Assembly (NCBI RefSeq): GCF_008065375.1
Contig: NZ_VJYI01000014.1
Span: forward strand, 62,001 to 126,000
Origin: Nonomuraea sp. SYSU D8015
GTDB taxonomy: Bacteria; Actinomycetota; Actinomycetes; Streptosporangiales; Streptosporangiaceae
Length of the DNA stretch: 64,000 nucleotides
Direction: 5' to 3'
Below the pieces are notes generated by a model. The model was not told where the DNA came from and made no database searches. It was given only the letters and a program-made list of their open reading frames with translations. Every line of letters starts with the position of its first letter. Within the stretch, counting starts at the first letter, position 1. Both the position numbers and the translations under genes were made by a program. Positions 23,742 to 34,864 of this stretch are shown here, piece after piece.

Positions 23742-23877
23742 GGCTCTCCTTTAATCTACGGGCACGCGCTGATGTGACGATGCGCGAACGACCGTGCGTG
23801 CCTACAGTCGCCGCATGAAGGCCGTCAGGGGCAGCGCACAGCGCCGCCGTCACAGAGCCGACATGCAAGGTTACCAC

Positions 23878-24315
23878 CTAGTCCAGGGTGCTCGGGTGCC
23901 CCTGACCCACACCGGACGCGTACTGGGCGGCGTACTCGGCGGACGGCGCGATGGGCGTGATGACGTCGACGAGCACGCCGCCGGGATCCGACACGATGAA
24001 GTGCCGCTGGCCGAAGTCCTCGTCGCGCAGCGCCAGCTCGGGGCGCAGCCCCTCGCGGACGACGAGCCGCTCCCATTCGGCGTCGACGTCGGCCACCTCG
24101 AAGTTGAGCAGCAGTCCCGCGACCGGCCGCCGGTAGGCCGCGGGCAGCGTGGGGTGCGTGTGGTCGAGCAGGGCCAGCTCGTACGTCCCGCGGCGCAGGC
24201 TCACGTACCAGTCGGCCTCGAACGTCACCTCGAACCCGAACAACCGCACGTAGAAGTCCTTCGACGCGGCCACGTCGGCCGTGCAGACCACCGGGTAGAA
24301 GCTGCTGAGCTCCAT
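23878..24315 (-). CDS. VOC (glyoxalase/bleomycin-resistance) family protein
   Basis: The 145-residue protein has the paired beta-alpha-beta-beta-beta units of the VOC superfamily: FYPVVCTADVAASKDFYVRLFGFEVTFEADWYVSL, then LLLNFEVADVDAEWERLV and FIVSDPGGVLVDVITPI. Metal ligands would come from the first and last strands; here E and H positions are not fully conserved, so catalysis is uncertain. It is divergent from a TetR gene with two operator palindromes between them, which makes it the likely target of that repressor. It inserts between rpsO and ribF. Confidence 0.88.
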   Translation of the reverse strand: MELSSFYPVVCTADVAASKDFYVRLFGFEVTFEADWYVSLRRGTYELALLDHTHPTLPAAYRRPVAGLLLNFEVADVDAEWERLVVREGLRPELALRDEDFGQRHFIVSDPGGVLVDVITPIAPSAEYAAQYASGVGQGHPSTLD

Positions 24316-24332
24316 GGGCGTCCCTCCGTTTT

Positions 24333-24382
24333 CGCATACCGTCGGTATGCGAGGCTACGCTATTCGCGTACCATCGGTATGT
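24333..24382. promoter_or_regulatory. Twin TetR operators between the VOC and TetR genes
   Basis: Operator one, CGCATACCGTCGGTATGCG (24333-24351), is a perfect 8-3-8 palindrome. Operator two, GCGTACCATCGGTATGT (24366-24382), has the same CRTACC-N3-GGTATG core. Their centres are 32 bases apart, about three helical turns. Operator one sits 18 bases upstream of the VOC start and operator two 14 upstream of the TetR start. Confidence 0.85.
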
Positions 24383-24395
24383 CAAAGGAGTGCTG

Positions 24396-24980
24396 GTGAC
24401 GAGGGCCGAGCAGAAGGAGCACACGCGGCGGACGCTGATCGCCGTGAGCAGGCGACTGTTCGCGGCCAGGGGCTATGGCGCGGTCGGTCTCGCGGAGATC
24501 GTGCGCGAGTCGGGGGTGACGAAAGGCGCCCTGTACCACCATTTCGACGGCAAGGCCGATCTCTTCCGCGCCGTGCTGGAAGAGGTGCAGCACGAGGTGG
24601 CGGCCCGGGTGGTCGCGGCCGCGGAGGCGTCGGACGACCCGTGGGCCCAGCTCAAGGCCGGGTGTGCGGCGTTCGTGGCGGCCGGCGCGGATCCGGAGGT
24701 CCAGCGGATCATGTTGATCGACGGCCCGGCGGTGCTGGGCTGGAACGAGTGGCGCGCGATCGACGAGGCGTCCTCGGCCAAACACCTGACCGAGGCGCTC
24801 ACCACGCTCGTCGACAACGGGACGATTCCCGCCCAGCCGGTGGCACCGCTGGCCCGCCTGCTGTCGGGCGCGATGAACGAGGCGGCCCTGTGGCTGGCCC
24901 AGTCCGCCGGTCCCGACGACCTGGCGGACACGCAAGCGGCCCTGTCCCGCCTGCTGGACTCCCTCAGGGGCAACGACTGA
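24396..24980 (+). CDS. TetR-family repressor
   Basis: The 194-residue protein has a TetR DNA-binding domain (THTRRTL-like start, AARGYGAVGLAEIVRESGVTKGALYHHFDGKADLFRAVL, residues about 8-60) and a C-terminal ligand domain of the common WHG/TetR_C type (LIDGPAVLGWNEWRAIDEAS). GTG 24396 is taken because AAAGGAG ends five bases before it; GTG 24390 is in frame too. It should repress itself and the divergent VOC gene through the two palindromes. The ligand is unknown. Confidence 0.9.
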   Translation: MTRAEQKEHTRRTLIAVSRRLFAARGYGAVGLAEIVRESGVTKGALYHHFDGKADLFRAVLEEVQHEVAARVVAAAEASDDPWAQLKAGCAAFVAAGADPEVQRIMLIDGPAVLGWNEWRAIDEASSAKHLTEALTTLVDNGTIPAQPVAPLARLLSGAMNEAALWLAQSAGPDDLADTQAALSRLLDSLRGND

Positions 24981-25189
24981 AACCACGGAAGCCGGTGCCC
25001 GTGCGCGCCGTAACGGCGGCGCGCCCTGCTTATGGTCGCATTCGCTACGGGCCTCCGTTGGCATCGTGCCTCGCTCTCTCCGGCCCAGGCTCATCGCTCC
25101 AGTGACCGGTCAGCGGCCGTTCCCCTGGACAGACGCGAGCCGGCGTCGGCGTTTGGCTGGCCACGGCAGCGCGTAAAAGAAGAAAGGGT

Positions 25190-26104
25190 TTAGCTTGTGA
25201 GACGGCGGGTGGCGGCGACGTCGGCGTGGATCTGCTCGATCAGCGCCTCGATCGACTCGAACCGGCTGTTGGCGCGCAGGCGGGCGGCGAACTCCACCGC
25301 CACGTGCGCCCCGTACAGCTCCAGATCGTCCCGATCCAGCGCGTACGCCTCCACCGACCGCGGCACCCCTTCGAACGTCGGGTTGATGCCGACCGAGATC
25401 GCCGCCGGCCACCGCTCCCCTGCGTACAGGGTGGGCAGGTTGGCCACGGGCACGCACTGCAGCCACCCGGCGTAGACGCCGTCGGCGGGAATGGCGGTGT
25501 GCTGCGGCGTCTCGACGTTGGCCGTCGGGAAACCGAGCTGGCGACCGCGCTGGTAGCCGCGCACGACCACGCCCTCCACCCGGTGCGGCCGCCCCAGCGC
25601 CGCCGCGGCGCCCTCGACGTCGCCGGCCACGATCCGCTCCCTGATGGCGGTCGAGGAGACGCCGTCGAGCATCGGCACGACCTCCACCTCGAAGTCGTAC
25701 TTGTCGCCCAGCATCCGCAGGGTCTCGACGTCGCCCGTCGCGCCCTGCCCGAACACGAAGTCCTCCCCCACCACGACGGCGGCGGCCCGCAGCCGCTCCC
25801 CCAGCACTGCCTGGGCGAAGTCGGCCGGGCTGGTGCGCGACAGGCCGAGCGTGAACTCCACCGTGTCGATCTCGTCGATCCCCAGCTCCGCCAGCAGCTC
25901 GGCCCTGCGCCTGGGGCTCGTCAGCCGCTGCGGGTGCGACCCGGGAAGCACGACCTCGTCCGGATGCGGCTCGAAGGTGACGGCGACGGCACGCAGTTTC
26001 CGTTCCCGGGCGACGGCGACGGCCCGCTCGACCACCCGCTGGTGCCCGCGGTGGACCCCGTCGTACACGCCTATGGTGACGACAGACCTTCCCGAACCCT
26101 GCAC
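25190..26104 (-). CDS. ribF: Bifunctional riboflavin kinase / FAD synthetase
   Basis: The 304-residue protein makes FMN and FAD. The N-terminal adenylyltransferase shows VVTIGVYDGVHRGHQ and EDFVFGQGATGDVETL with SSTAIRERI; the C-terminal kinase has GVVVRGYQRGRQLGFPTANVE and GVYAGW. The N-terminus is about ten residues shorter than usual because the chosen GTG 26104 (with AAAGGG upstream) lies close to the first strand; GTG 26134 would extend it by ten residues without the family sequence. truB normally lies next to it, but here an opposite-strand methyltransferase gene intervenes. Confidence 0.95.
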   Translation of the reverse strand: MQGSGRSVVTIGVYDGVHRGHQRVVERAVAVARERKLRAVAVTFEPHPDEVVLPGSHPQRLTSPRRRAELLAELGIDEIDTVEFTLGLSRTSPADFAQAVLGERLRAAAVVVGEDFVFGQGATGDVETLRMLGDKYDFEVEVVPMLDGVSSTAIRERIVAGDVEGAAAALGRPHRVEGVVVRGYQRGRQLGFPTANVETPQHTAIPADGVYAGWLQCVPVANLPTLYAGERWPAAISVGINPTFEGVPRSVEAYALDRDDLELYGAHVAVEFAARLRANSRFESIEALIEQIHADVAATRRLTS

Positions 26105-26190
26105 GCTAGGCCCTTTCTCGTGGCAATCCCCCACAAGCCTGCCACGCGCGCCACGGTTACCTCCAATCGAGGAGGATAGGATCGGTCATC

Positions 26191-27213
26191 ATGCCTCGAT
26201 ACGCGCTTCTGATCCTGCCTGCCTTCAACCGGGTCTACGGCGAGAGCTCCGTCCGGCTGACGAGGAGCGAGCTGGCGGTCTTCGGTGCGCGGGCGTTGCG
26301 CGGCGAGGTGCTGGGCAGCGAGGAGACCACGATCGGCGGCGTGCCGTACGTGACGTTCGAGACGGCGGAGCCGCTCACCCAGCCGGACATTTCGCTTTTG
26401 TCGAATCTTTCCTCGGTTTACGCAATTTTTGGGATCGAAGGCGAGCTGCTCAGGCCGCTGCGCATGCAATCCCTCGACCGGCTGAGCAGCGACCTCATCA
26501 CCATCCAGAAATACGCCGGCAAGACCAACGAGCACTTCACCAAGCTGCTGCTCAACGTCACCGTGCTGGCGTCCGACAGAGGGCTGGGGGGCGAGCGGCT
26601 GTCGGTGTTCGACCCGCTGTGCGGCCGCGGCACGACGCTCAACCAGGCCCTCATGTACGGCTACGACGCCTACGGCATCGACGTCGACGTCAAGGACTTC
26701 GAGGCGTACACCGGCTTCATCAAGACCTGGCTGCGCAACAAGCGGCTCAAGCACACCGCCGAGACCGTGCCGGTGCGCCGCGAGCGGGCCCTCGTCGGGC
26801 GGCGGCTCAACATCACCTTCGGCCTGTCGAAGGAGGCCGTCAAGGCAGGCGACGTGCAGCACCTGACCATGGTCAACGCCGACACCCTCAAGAGCCGCGA
26901 GTTCTTCAAGCCCCGCTCGTTCGACGTCCTGGTGACCGACGCCCCCTACGGGGTCCAGCATGGCAGCAAGGGCGGCTCCGGCCTGTCCCGCAGCCCTCTG
27001 GAGCTGCTGCGCCAGGCCGTTCCGGTGTGGGCGGAGCTGCTGCGCCCGGGCGGCGCGATGGGCATCTCCTGGAACACCTACGGCGGCAAGAGCGCCGACC
27101 TGGCGGAGATCCTCACCGGCGCCGGTCTCCAGGTGATGGACTACCCGGACTTCGAGCACTGGGTGGACCAGGCGATCGTCCGCGACATCATCGTCGCCCG
27201 CAAACCCGCCTGA
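26191..27213 (+). CDS. TRM11-like SAM-dependent RNA/DNA methyltransferase
   Basis: The 340-residue protein has a C-terminal Rossmann methyltransferase with FDPLCGRGTTLNQALMYGYDAYGIDVD (SAM site) and VTDAPYGVQHG (an N-methyltransferase D-x-P-Y-type motif, here DAPY). The N-terminal ~130 residues are a strand-rich domain comparable to substrate-recognition domains of TRM11-type tRNA guanosine methyltransferases. A nucleic-acid base is the likely substrate; exact target unknown. TAGGAT (26176-26181) lies nine bases before ATG 26191, compatible with a leaderless start. It is oriented against ribF and truB and lies between them. Confidence 0.8.
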   Translation: MPRYALLILPAFNRVYGESSVRLTRSELAVFGARALRGEVLGSEETTIGGVPYVTFETAEPLTQPDISLLSNLSSVYAIFGIEGELLRPLRMQSLDRLSSDLITIQKYAGKTNEHFTKLLLNVTVLASDRGLGGERLSVFDPLCGRGTTLNQALMYGYDAYGIDVDVKDFEAYTGFIKTWLRNKRLKHTAETVPVRRERALVGRRLNITFGLSKEAVKAGDVQHLTMVNADTLKSREFFKPRSFDVLVTDAPYGVQHGSKGGSGLSRSPLELLRQAVPVWAELLRPGGAMGISWNTYGGKSADLAEILTGAGLQVMDYPDFEHWVDQAIVRDIIVARKPA

Positions 27214-27247
27214 GCGACCGCCTCTGTGCCTCAGGCACCGCCCGCCC

Positions 27248-27287
27248 GCACCCGCGCACCCGCGCACCCGCGCACCCGCGCACCCGC
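27248..27287. repeat. Five perfect copies of the 8-mer GCACCCGC
   Basis: The octamer is repeated without interruption or mismatch for 40 bases, and the sequence on each side is similarly C-rich. The period is not a multiple of three, consistent with non-coding sequence. Confidence 0.9.
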
Positions 27288-27331
27288 GCCGACAGGCCAC
27301 CACACATCCGCCACGGTCGACTGCCTCCTCC

Positions 27332-27356
27332 CCCACACCCCGAACTTCGGTGTGGG
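27332..27356 (+). terminator. Terminator hairpin after the methyltransferase
   Basis: CCCACACC (27332-27339) pairs with GGTGTGGG (27349-27356) around a 9-base loop, followed by TCCTTTC. Confidence 0.65.
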
Positions 27357-27522
27357 TCCTTTCGGAGACAAGGCTGGGTCGGCGCGCCCGTTCGGACGGG
27401 GGCGGTCGGCGGCAGGGTCGCGCGTCTGGGCATCGCCCCCTCGGCAGGAGGCGCGCCCTTGTCCCGGGTGCGGCGATCTCAGTGCGCGGCGGCGACACGC
27501 GACGGCCGGCCGCCGAAAGCGG

Positions 27523-28395
27523 CTAGCCGGCGAAGACGGCGATCGGCTTGGCCGTGCGGCCCTGCTCCTCGACCAGCGCCAGCAGCTCGCCGTCCGGCCC
27601 GAACACGCCGATCGGCCCCTTCCCGAGGCCGGTGGCGGGCAGCCGCCCGCCGTGCCCGACGACACGCGCCTCCTCGGCGGTCACGTCCCTGCGCGGGAAC
27701 GCCGCCGCCACCGCCTCCCCGATCGGCAGGATCACGCACTCCTCGGCGAGCTGCTCGATGGTCCTGGCCAGCGACAGGTCATAGGGCCCCACCCGGGTGC
27801 GGCGCAGCCGGGTCAGATGCCCTCCGACGCCGAGGGCCGCTCCGAGGTCGCGGGCCAGCGCGCGGATGTAGGTGCCGCTGGAGCACGTCACGACCGCGTC
27901 CACGTCCACGACGTCGTCATGGGCCCTGACGTCCAGCACGTCGAACACCCGCACGGTGACCGGCCTGGCCTTCAGCTCGACGGCCTCGCCCGCACGCGCG
28001 CTCTTGTACGCCCGCTTGCCGTTGACCTTGATGGCGCTGACCTGCGGCGGGATCTGCATGATCTCGCCGGTCAGCGCGGCGACGCCCTTGTGGATCTCGG
28101 CCGGGGTCACGCCGGCGGCCGAGGCCGTGGCGGTGACCTCGCCCTCGGCGTCGTCGGTGTTGGTGCTGACGCCGAGCCGGATCGTGGCCTCGTACACCTT
28201 CTCGGTCAGCGTCAGGTGCCCGAGCAGCCTGGTGGCCTTCTCCACGCCGATCACCAGCACGCCCGTCGCCATCGGGTCGAGCGTGCCGGCGTGGCCCACC
28301 CGGCGGGTGCCGGCGATGCGCCGCATCTTGGCCACCACGTCGTGGGAGGTCCACTCGCCCGGCTTGTCGACGATGATCAGACCGCTCTCGGCCAT
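27523..28395 (-). CDS. truB: tRNA pseudouridine-55 synthase
   Basis: The 290-residue protein is TruB, which isomerises U55 in the tRNA T-loop. The catalytic motif GHAGTLDPMATG places the aspartate at D40; KVYEATIRLGVSTNTDDAEG and CSSGTYIRALARDLG are also family hallmarks. A C-terminal extension (about 230-290, IGVFGPDGELLALVEE) resembles the actinobacterial TruB_C domain. ATG 28395 overlaps the stop of the upstream phosphoesterase (TGATG). Confidence 0.96.
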   Translation of the reverse strand: MAESGLIIVDKPGEWTSHDVVAKMRRIAGTRRVGHAGTLDPMATGVLVIGVEKATRLLGHLTLTEKVYEATIRLGVSTNTDDAEGEVTATASAAGVTPAEIHKGVAALTGEIMQIPPQVSAIKVNGKRAYKSARAGEAVELKARPVTVRVFDVLDVRAHDDVVDVDAVVTCSSGTYIRALARDLGAALGVGGHLTRLRRTRVGPYDLSLARTIEQLAEECVILPIGEAVAAAFPRRDVTAEEARVVGHGGRLPATGLGKGPIGVFGPDGELLALVEEQGRTAKPIAVFAG

Positions 28396-29447
28396 CACGC
28401 CTTCCCCAGCTCTCGCCGCAGGGCGGCCATGGTCTCCTCGACGCCGGCGTGCGAGGTGTAGCCGGCCGCGTTGTGGTGGCCGCCGCCGCCCAGCGCCGCG
28501 CACGCGGCGCCCACGTCGACGGCGCCCTTGGACCGGGTGGACACCTGCCAGGCGCCCTGGTCGTCCTCCTTGAGCACGACCGCCACCTCGGCCTCGTCGG
28601 TGCGCCGCACGATGTCGATGATGCCCTCGAGCTCGGCGTACGGCAGCCCGTACGCGGCGCGGTCCACCCGCGTGATGTACGTCCACACCATGCCGCCGGT
28701 CGGGCCCTCCTCCAGCGTCACCCGCTCGAGCGCGGCCGCCAGCACCTTGAGCAGGCCGAACGGCGAGCGGTCCCACAGCTCGCGGGCGATCTCGTCGGTG
28801 CGCAGCCCGGTCGCCACGAGCCTGGCGGCCATCTGGTGCACCGCGGGCGTGGTCGAGGAGTGGCGGAAGGAGCCGGTGTCGGTGACCAGGCCCGCGTACA
28901 GGCACGTGGCGATGTCGCGGTCGAGCCCCCCGCCGAGCCGGTAGATCAGCTGCTCGGCCAGCATCGCCGTGGCGGCCGCCGTGGCGTCGATGAGCGCGAG
29001 CGTGCCGAACCCGGCGTTGGACGGGTGGTGATCGATCACGATGACCTCACGCGCCCTGGCGGTGTTGTCGCTGAGCAGGCCCAGCCGCTCGAACGTCGAG
29101 GAGTCGAACGTGATCAGCAGCTCCGGCGCGGCCGGGAACTCCTCCGGCGGCACCAGCATCTCCTGCCCGGGCAGGAACCGCAGCAGGCGCGGCACCGCGA
29201 AGATCCGGTCGCCGAACGACGCCACCACCCGCTTGCCCATGGACCGCAGCACGAAGGCCACGGCCAGCATCGAGCCGAGCGCGTCGCCGTCGGGGGTCAC
29301 GTGGCAGGCCAGCGCGACCTCGTCGGCCCGCCCGATCAGGTGGAGCGCCCGATCCCAGGCGCTCTCCGGAATCGTGCCGCCGCCGGCGCCGTTGCGGGAC
29401 TCCAGGCGTGCCGGGCGGTCGGCCCTGTCTCGTACGTCGGGCGTCAC
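28395..29447 (-). CDS. nrnA: DHH/DHHA1 phosphoesterase (NrnA-like oligoribonuclease/pAp phosphatase)
   Basis: The 350-residue protein has the DHH signatures: HVTPDGDALGS near 49, TFDSST, VIDHHPSN near 139, and the DHHA1 end motif GGGGHHNAAG near 324. NrnA-type enzymes degrade nanoRNA and 3'-phosphoadenosine 5'-phosphate. The N-terminal 25 residues are polar and variable. GTG 29447 overlaps the rbfA stop by four bases. The order rbfA-nrnA-truB is conserved in actinobacteria. Confidence 0.93.
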   Translation of the reverse strand: MTPDVRDRADRPARLESRNGAGGGTIPESAWDRALHLIGRADEVALACHVTPDGDALGSMLAVAFVLRSMGKRVVASFGDRIFAVPRLLRFLPGQEMLVPPEEFPAAPELLITFDSSTFERLGLLSDNTARAREVIVIDHHPSNAGFGTLALIDATAAATAMLAEQLIYRLGGGLDRDIATCLYAGLVTDTGSFRHSSTTPAVHQMAARLVATGLRTDEIARELWDRSPFGLLKVLAAALERVTLEEGPTGGMVWTYITRVDRAAYGLPYAELEGIIDIVRRTDEAEVAVVLKEDDQGAWQVSTRSKGAVDVGAACAALGGGGHHNAAGYTSHAGVEETMAALRRELGKA

Positions 29448-29899
29448 GCCTGGTCGTCCCCAGCCGCTTCCGGGCCCTCTTCTTCGGGCTTCTTGTAAGG
29501 GTCGGCGTCCCCGGCGTAGGAAGCGCTCTGGGCCTGCCGCGCGACCTCGGCGTCCCTGGCCCGCGCGGCGTTGATCAGGTCGTCGAGGTGACGGGCGCTG
29601 TCGGGGATCGGGTCGTGCTTGAACGTCAGCGAGGGGGCGAAGCGCACGCCGGTCTGACGGCCCACCTCGGAGCGGATGATCCCCTTCGCGCTCTCCAGGG
29701 CGGCCGCGCTGTCGGACCGCTCGGCCTCGGAGCCGAACACCGTGTAGAAGACCGTCGCCTCGCGCAGGTCAGCGGTGACGCGCGTGTCGGTCACGGTGAC
29801 GAAGCCCAGGCGCGGATCCTTGATCCGGCGCTCCAGCATCTCGGCGACGATCTGCTGGATGCGGTCGGCGAGCTTGCGCGCTCGTGCGGCATCCACCAT
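29444..29899 (-). CDS. rbfA: Ribosome-binding factor A
   Basis: The 151-residue protein is RbfA, a KH-like 30S maturation factor. Its family sequence is clear: ARKLADRIQQIVAEMLERRIKDPRLGFVTVTDTRVTADLREATVFYTVFG and FAPSLTFKHDPIPDSARHLDDLI. The last ~30 residues are acidic and disordered. ATG 29899 has GGGGGAG upstream. It follows ylxP by 39 bases and is coupled to the next gene. Confidence 0.97.
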   Translation of the reverse strand: MVDAARARKLADRIQQIVAEMLERRIKDPRLGFVTVTDTRVTADLREATVFYTVFGSEAERSDSAAALESAKGIIRSEVGRQTGVRFAPSLTFKHDPIPDSARHLDDLINAARARDAEVARQAQSASYAGDADPYKKPEEEGPEAAGDDQA

Positions 29900-29938
29900 G
29901 TTCGCTCCCCCTCACGCACGTCCTGGCCGTGCAGTCGT

Positions 29939-30235
29939 TCAATCTTCGTCGTTGTAGAGGCGCTGCCGGGCCGACAGCAGCTCGATCTCAGGGCGGAAGG
30001 CCACCATCCGCTCGCAGGCGTCCATCACCTCTTTGCAGTTGCCCGCGGAGGCCGAAACCACCGCGATGCCGATCTCAGCCCTGCGGTGCAGGTCGAGATG
30101 GCCGGTCTCGGCCACCGCGATGCTGGGATAACGCCGCTGCAGCTCGGCGATCAGCGGCCGCACGGCGGAGCGCTTCTGCTTCAGCGACCGTACGTCGCCG
30201 AGCAGGATGTCCAGGGTCAGAGCACCCACATACAT
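29939..30235 (-). CDS. ylxP: DUF503 family protein YlxP
   Basis: The 98-residue protein matches DUF503 (YVGALTLDILLGDVRSLKQKRSAVRPLIAELQRRYPSIAVAETGHLDLHRRAEIGIAVVS). It regularly lies between infB and rbfA, as here, and has been tied to ribosome or RNA metabolism by position only; its biochemical role is not settled. ATG 30235 is the natural start. An infB terminator lies 82 bases upstream, so it may have its own promoter or depend on read-through. Confidence 0.93.
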   Translation of the reverse strand: MYVGALTLDILLGDVRSLKQKRSAVRPLIAELQRRYPSIAVAETGHLDLHRRAEIGIAVVSASAGNCKEVMDACERMVAFRPEIELLSARQRLYNDED

Positions 30236-30316
30236 CGTTGGCTACCACCGCTTGGCCTGGTGTGGTGAACGCACGCCCGGCCTGCTGCGGTGGGGACCAG
30301 GCCTGGACGTGCGAGA

Positions 30317-30345
30317 GGCGCCCGGCGGATGTCCCGCCGGGCGCC
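30317..30345 (-). terminator. Hairpin after infB
   Basis: GGCGCCCGGCGG (30317-30328) pairs perfectly with CCGCCGGGCGCC (30334-30345) around the 5-base loop ATGTC. It lies 11 bases beyond the infB stop and before ylxP, so it may be a terminator or attenuator inside the cluster. Confidence 0.75.
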
Positions 30346-30355
30346 CGGCCGCGTG

Positions 30356-33439
<3,084 letters not shown>

Positions 33440-33564
33440 TGCACTCCCTTACTCGGCCCGGGAGGCTGGCTGTGCCGTCCGGACCGTCGCTACCTTGACG
33501 TCTTCATCGCCGCGTGCTCATCAGGCGCTCATAGCAATCTGACTCCGCCCATCAACTCGGCGTC

Positions 33565-33864
33565 CTACATGACATTTCGTGGTTCTCCCTCCAGGTGCGC
33601 CCGCACGGGCGACACGTCGAGCGGCCCCGGCACGCGAAACGCGCGCAAGAACGCTCGGCGGCGCTCGGCGAGCTCCAGACAGCTCAAGGACGGATGCAGC
33701 GATGCACCCCTACCAGGGAGCCGTCCTCGCAGGTCAGGGACCACATGGTCCTCGACCCGCACCAGGCGGAGCAGCTCGGACTTAGCCGTGCGAACCCTGC
33801 AGCCCACACAGGTGCGCTGTGGGGCCGCCTGGCCACCATATTCCAGCTTACCGTGTTGACGCAT
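33565..33864 (-). CDS. ylxR: YlxR family RNA-binding protein
   Basis: The 99-residue protein is a YlxR/DUF448 member: QRTCVGCRVRTAKSELLRLVRV, then LRGRLPGRGASLHPSLSCLELAERRRAFLRAF. YlxR is associated with the nusA-infB operon; in some bacteria it binds RNase P RNA or acts in gene regulation. The ATG 33864 start lies inside the end of nusA (17-base overlap). Confidence 0.92.
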   Translation of the reverse strand: MRQHGKLEYGGQAAPQRTCVGCRVRTAKSELLRLVRVEDHVVPDLRGRLPGRGASLHPSLSCLELAERRRAFLRAFRVPGPLDVSPVRAHLEGEPRNVM

Positions 33865-34852
33865 CTACGGAACCGGCGGCATCTTCCGCCTGGGTGTCGG
33901 GCCGGATGTCGATCCGCCATCCCGTGAGCCGCGCGGCGAGCCGGGCGTTCTGCCCCTCTTTCCCGATGGCCAGCGAGAGCTGGTAGTCGGGCACCGTCAC
34001 CCGCGCGACGCGTCCCTCCAAGTCGAGAACCTCGACATGTGAAACACGTGCCGGCGAAAGGGCATTCCCGACGAACTCCGCGGGATCCTCCGACCAGTCG
34101 ATGATGTCGATCTTCTCGCCATGGAGCTCGGTCATCACGTTGCGGACACGCGAGCCCATGGGGCCGATGCACGCGCCCTTGGCGTTGACGCCGGGCTTCC
34201 GCGACCGGACCGCGATCTTCGTACGGTGTCCCGCCTCGCGGGCCACCGCGGCGATCTCGACGGTGCCGTCGGCGATCTCCGGCACCTCCAGGGCGAACAG
34301 TTTCTTGACCAGCCCGGGATGCGTGCGCGACAGGGTGACGGAGGGGCCCTTGTGTCCCTTCTTCACCTGCACCACGTAGGCGCGGATGCGCTCGCCGTGC
34401 ACGTAGTCCTCCCCCGGGACCTGCTCGGCGTGCGGCAGCACGGCCTCGATCTTGCCGAGGTCGACGAGCACCACCCGGGGATCCTTGCCCTGCTGGATGA
34501 CGCCGGAGACCAGCTCGCCCTCACGGCTGGCGAACTCGCCGAAGTTGATCTCGTCTTCGGCGTCGCGCAGCTGCTGCAGGATGACCTGCTTGGCGGTGGT
34601 GGCGGCGATCCTGCTGAAGTTGTTGGGCGTGTCGTCGTATTCCCTGACGACGTCGCCCTCCTCGTCGAGCTCGGCTGCCCAGATCGTGACGTGACCGGTG
34701 CTCCTGTCGAGCTGGGCGCGGGCCTTGGAGGCCGCGCCCTCGGTCCGGAAGTACGCGATCAGCAGCGCGTCCTCGATCGCCTTGACCACCAGGTCGAAGG
34801 AGATGTCCTTTTCCCGTTCCAGGCTGCGCAGGACGCTCATGTCGATGTCCAC
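33848..34852 (-). CDS. nusA: Transcription termination/antitermination factor NusA
   Basis: The 334-residue protein has the NusA N-domain, an S1 domain (GELVSGVIQQGKDPRVVLVDLGKIEAVLPHAEQVPGE) and two KH domains (REAGHRTKIAVRS, VNAKGACIGPMGSRVRNVMTELHGEKIDIIDWSEDP; SLAIGKEGQNARLAARLTGWRIDI). It lacks the C-terminal acidic repeats of enterobacterial NusA, as is usual in actinobacteria. GTG 34852 has GGGGGAG upstream. It lies 12 bases after rimP. Confidence 0.97.
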   Translation of the reverse strand: MDIDMSVLRSLEREKDISFDLVVKAIEDALLIAYFRTEGAASKARAQLDRSTGHVTIWAAELDEEGDVVREYDDTPNNFSRIAATTAKQVILQQLRDAEDEINFGEFASREGELVSGVIQQGKDPRVVLVDLGKIEAVLPHAEQVPGEDYVHGERIRAYVVQVKKGHKGPSVTLSRTHPGLVKKLFALEVPEIADGTVEIAAVAREAGHRTKIAVRSRKPGVNAKGACIGPMGSRVRNVMTELHGEKIDIIDWSEDPAEFVGNALSPARVSHVEVLDLEGRVARVTVPDYQLSLAIGKEGQNARLAARLTGWRIDIRPDTQAEDAAGSVDASTR

Positions 34853-34864
34853 GGCGGCTCCCCC

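Larger units (their letters stand above)
27214..27522. other. Gap between the methyltransferase and truB
   Basis: These 309 bases separate convergent genes. They hold an 8-base microsatellite (27248-27287) and a terminator hairpin (27332-27356). Nothing else that looks functional is seen. Confidence 0.6.

Noticed and set aside
27248..27287. Octamer array considered as a CRISPR array
   Set aside because: Units are 8 bases with no spacers, and no cas genes are present.
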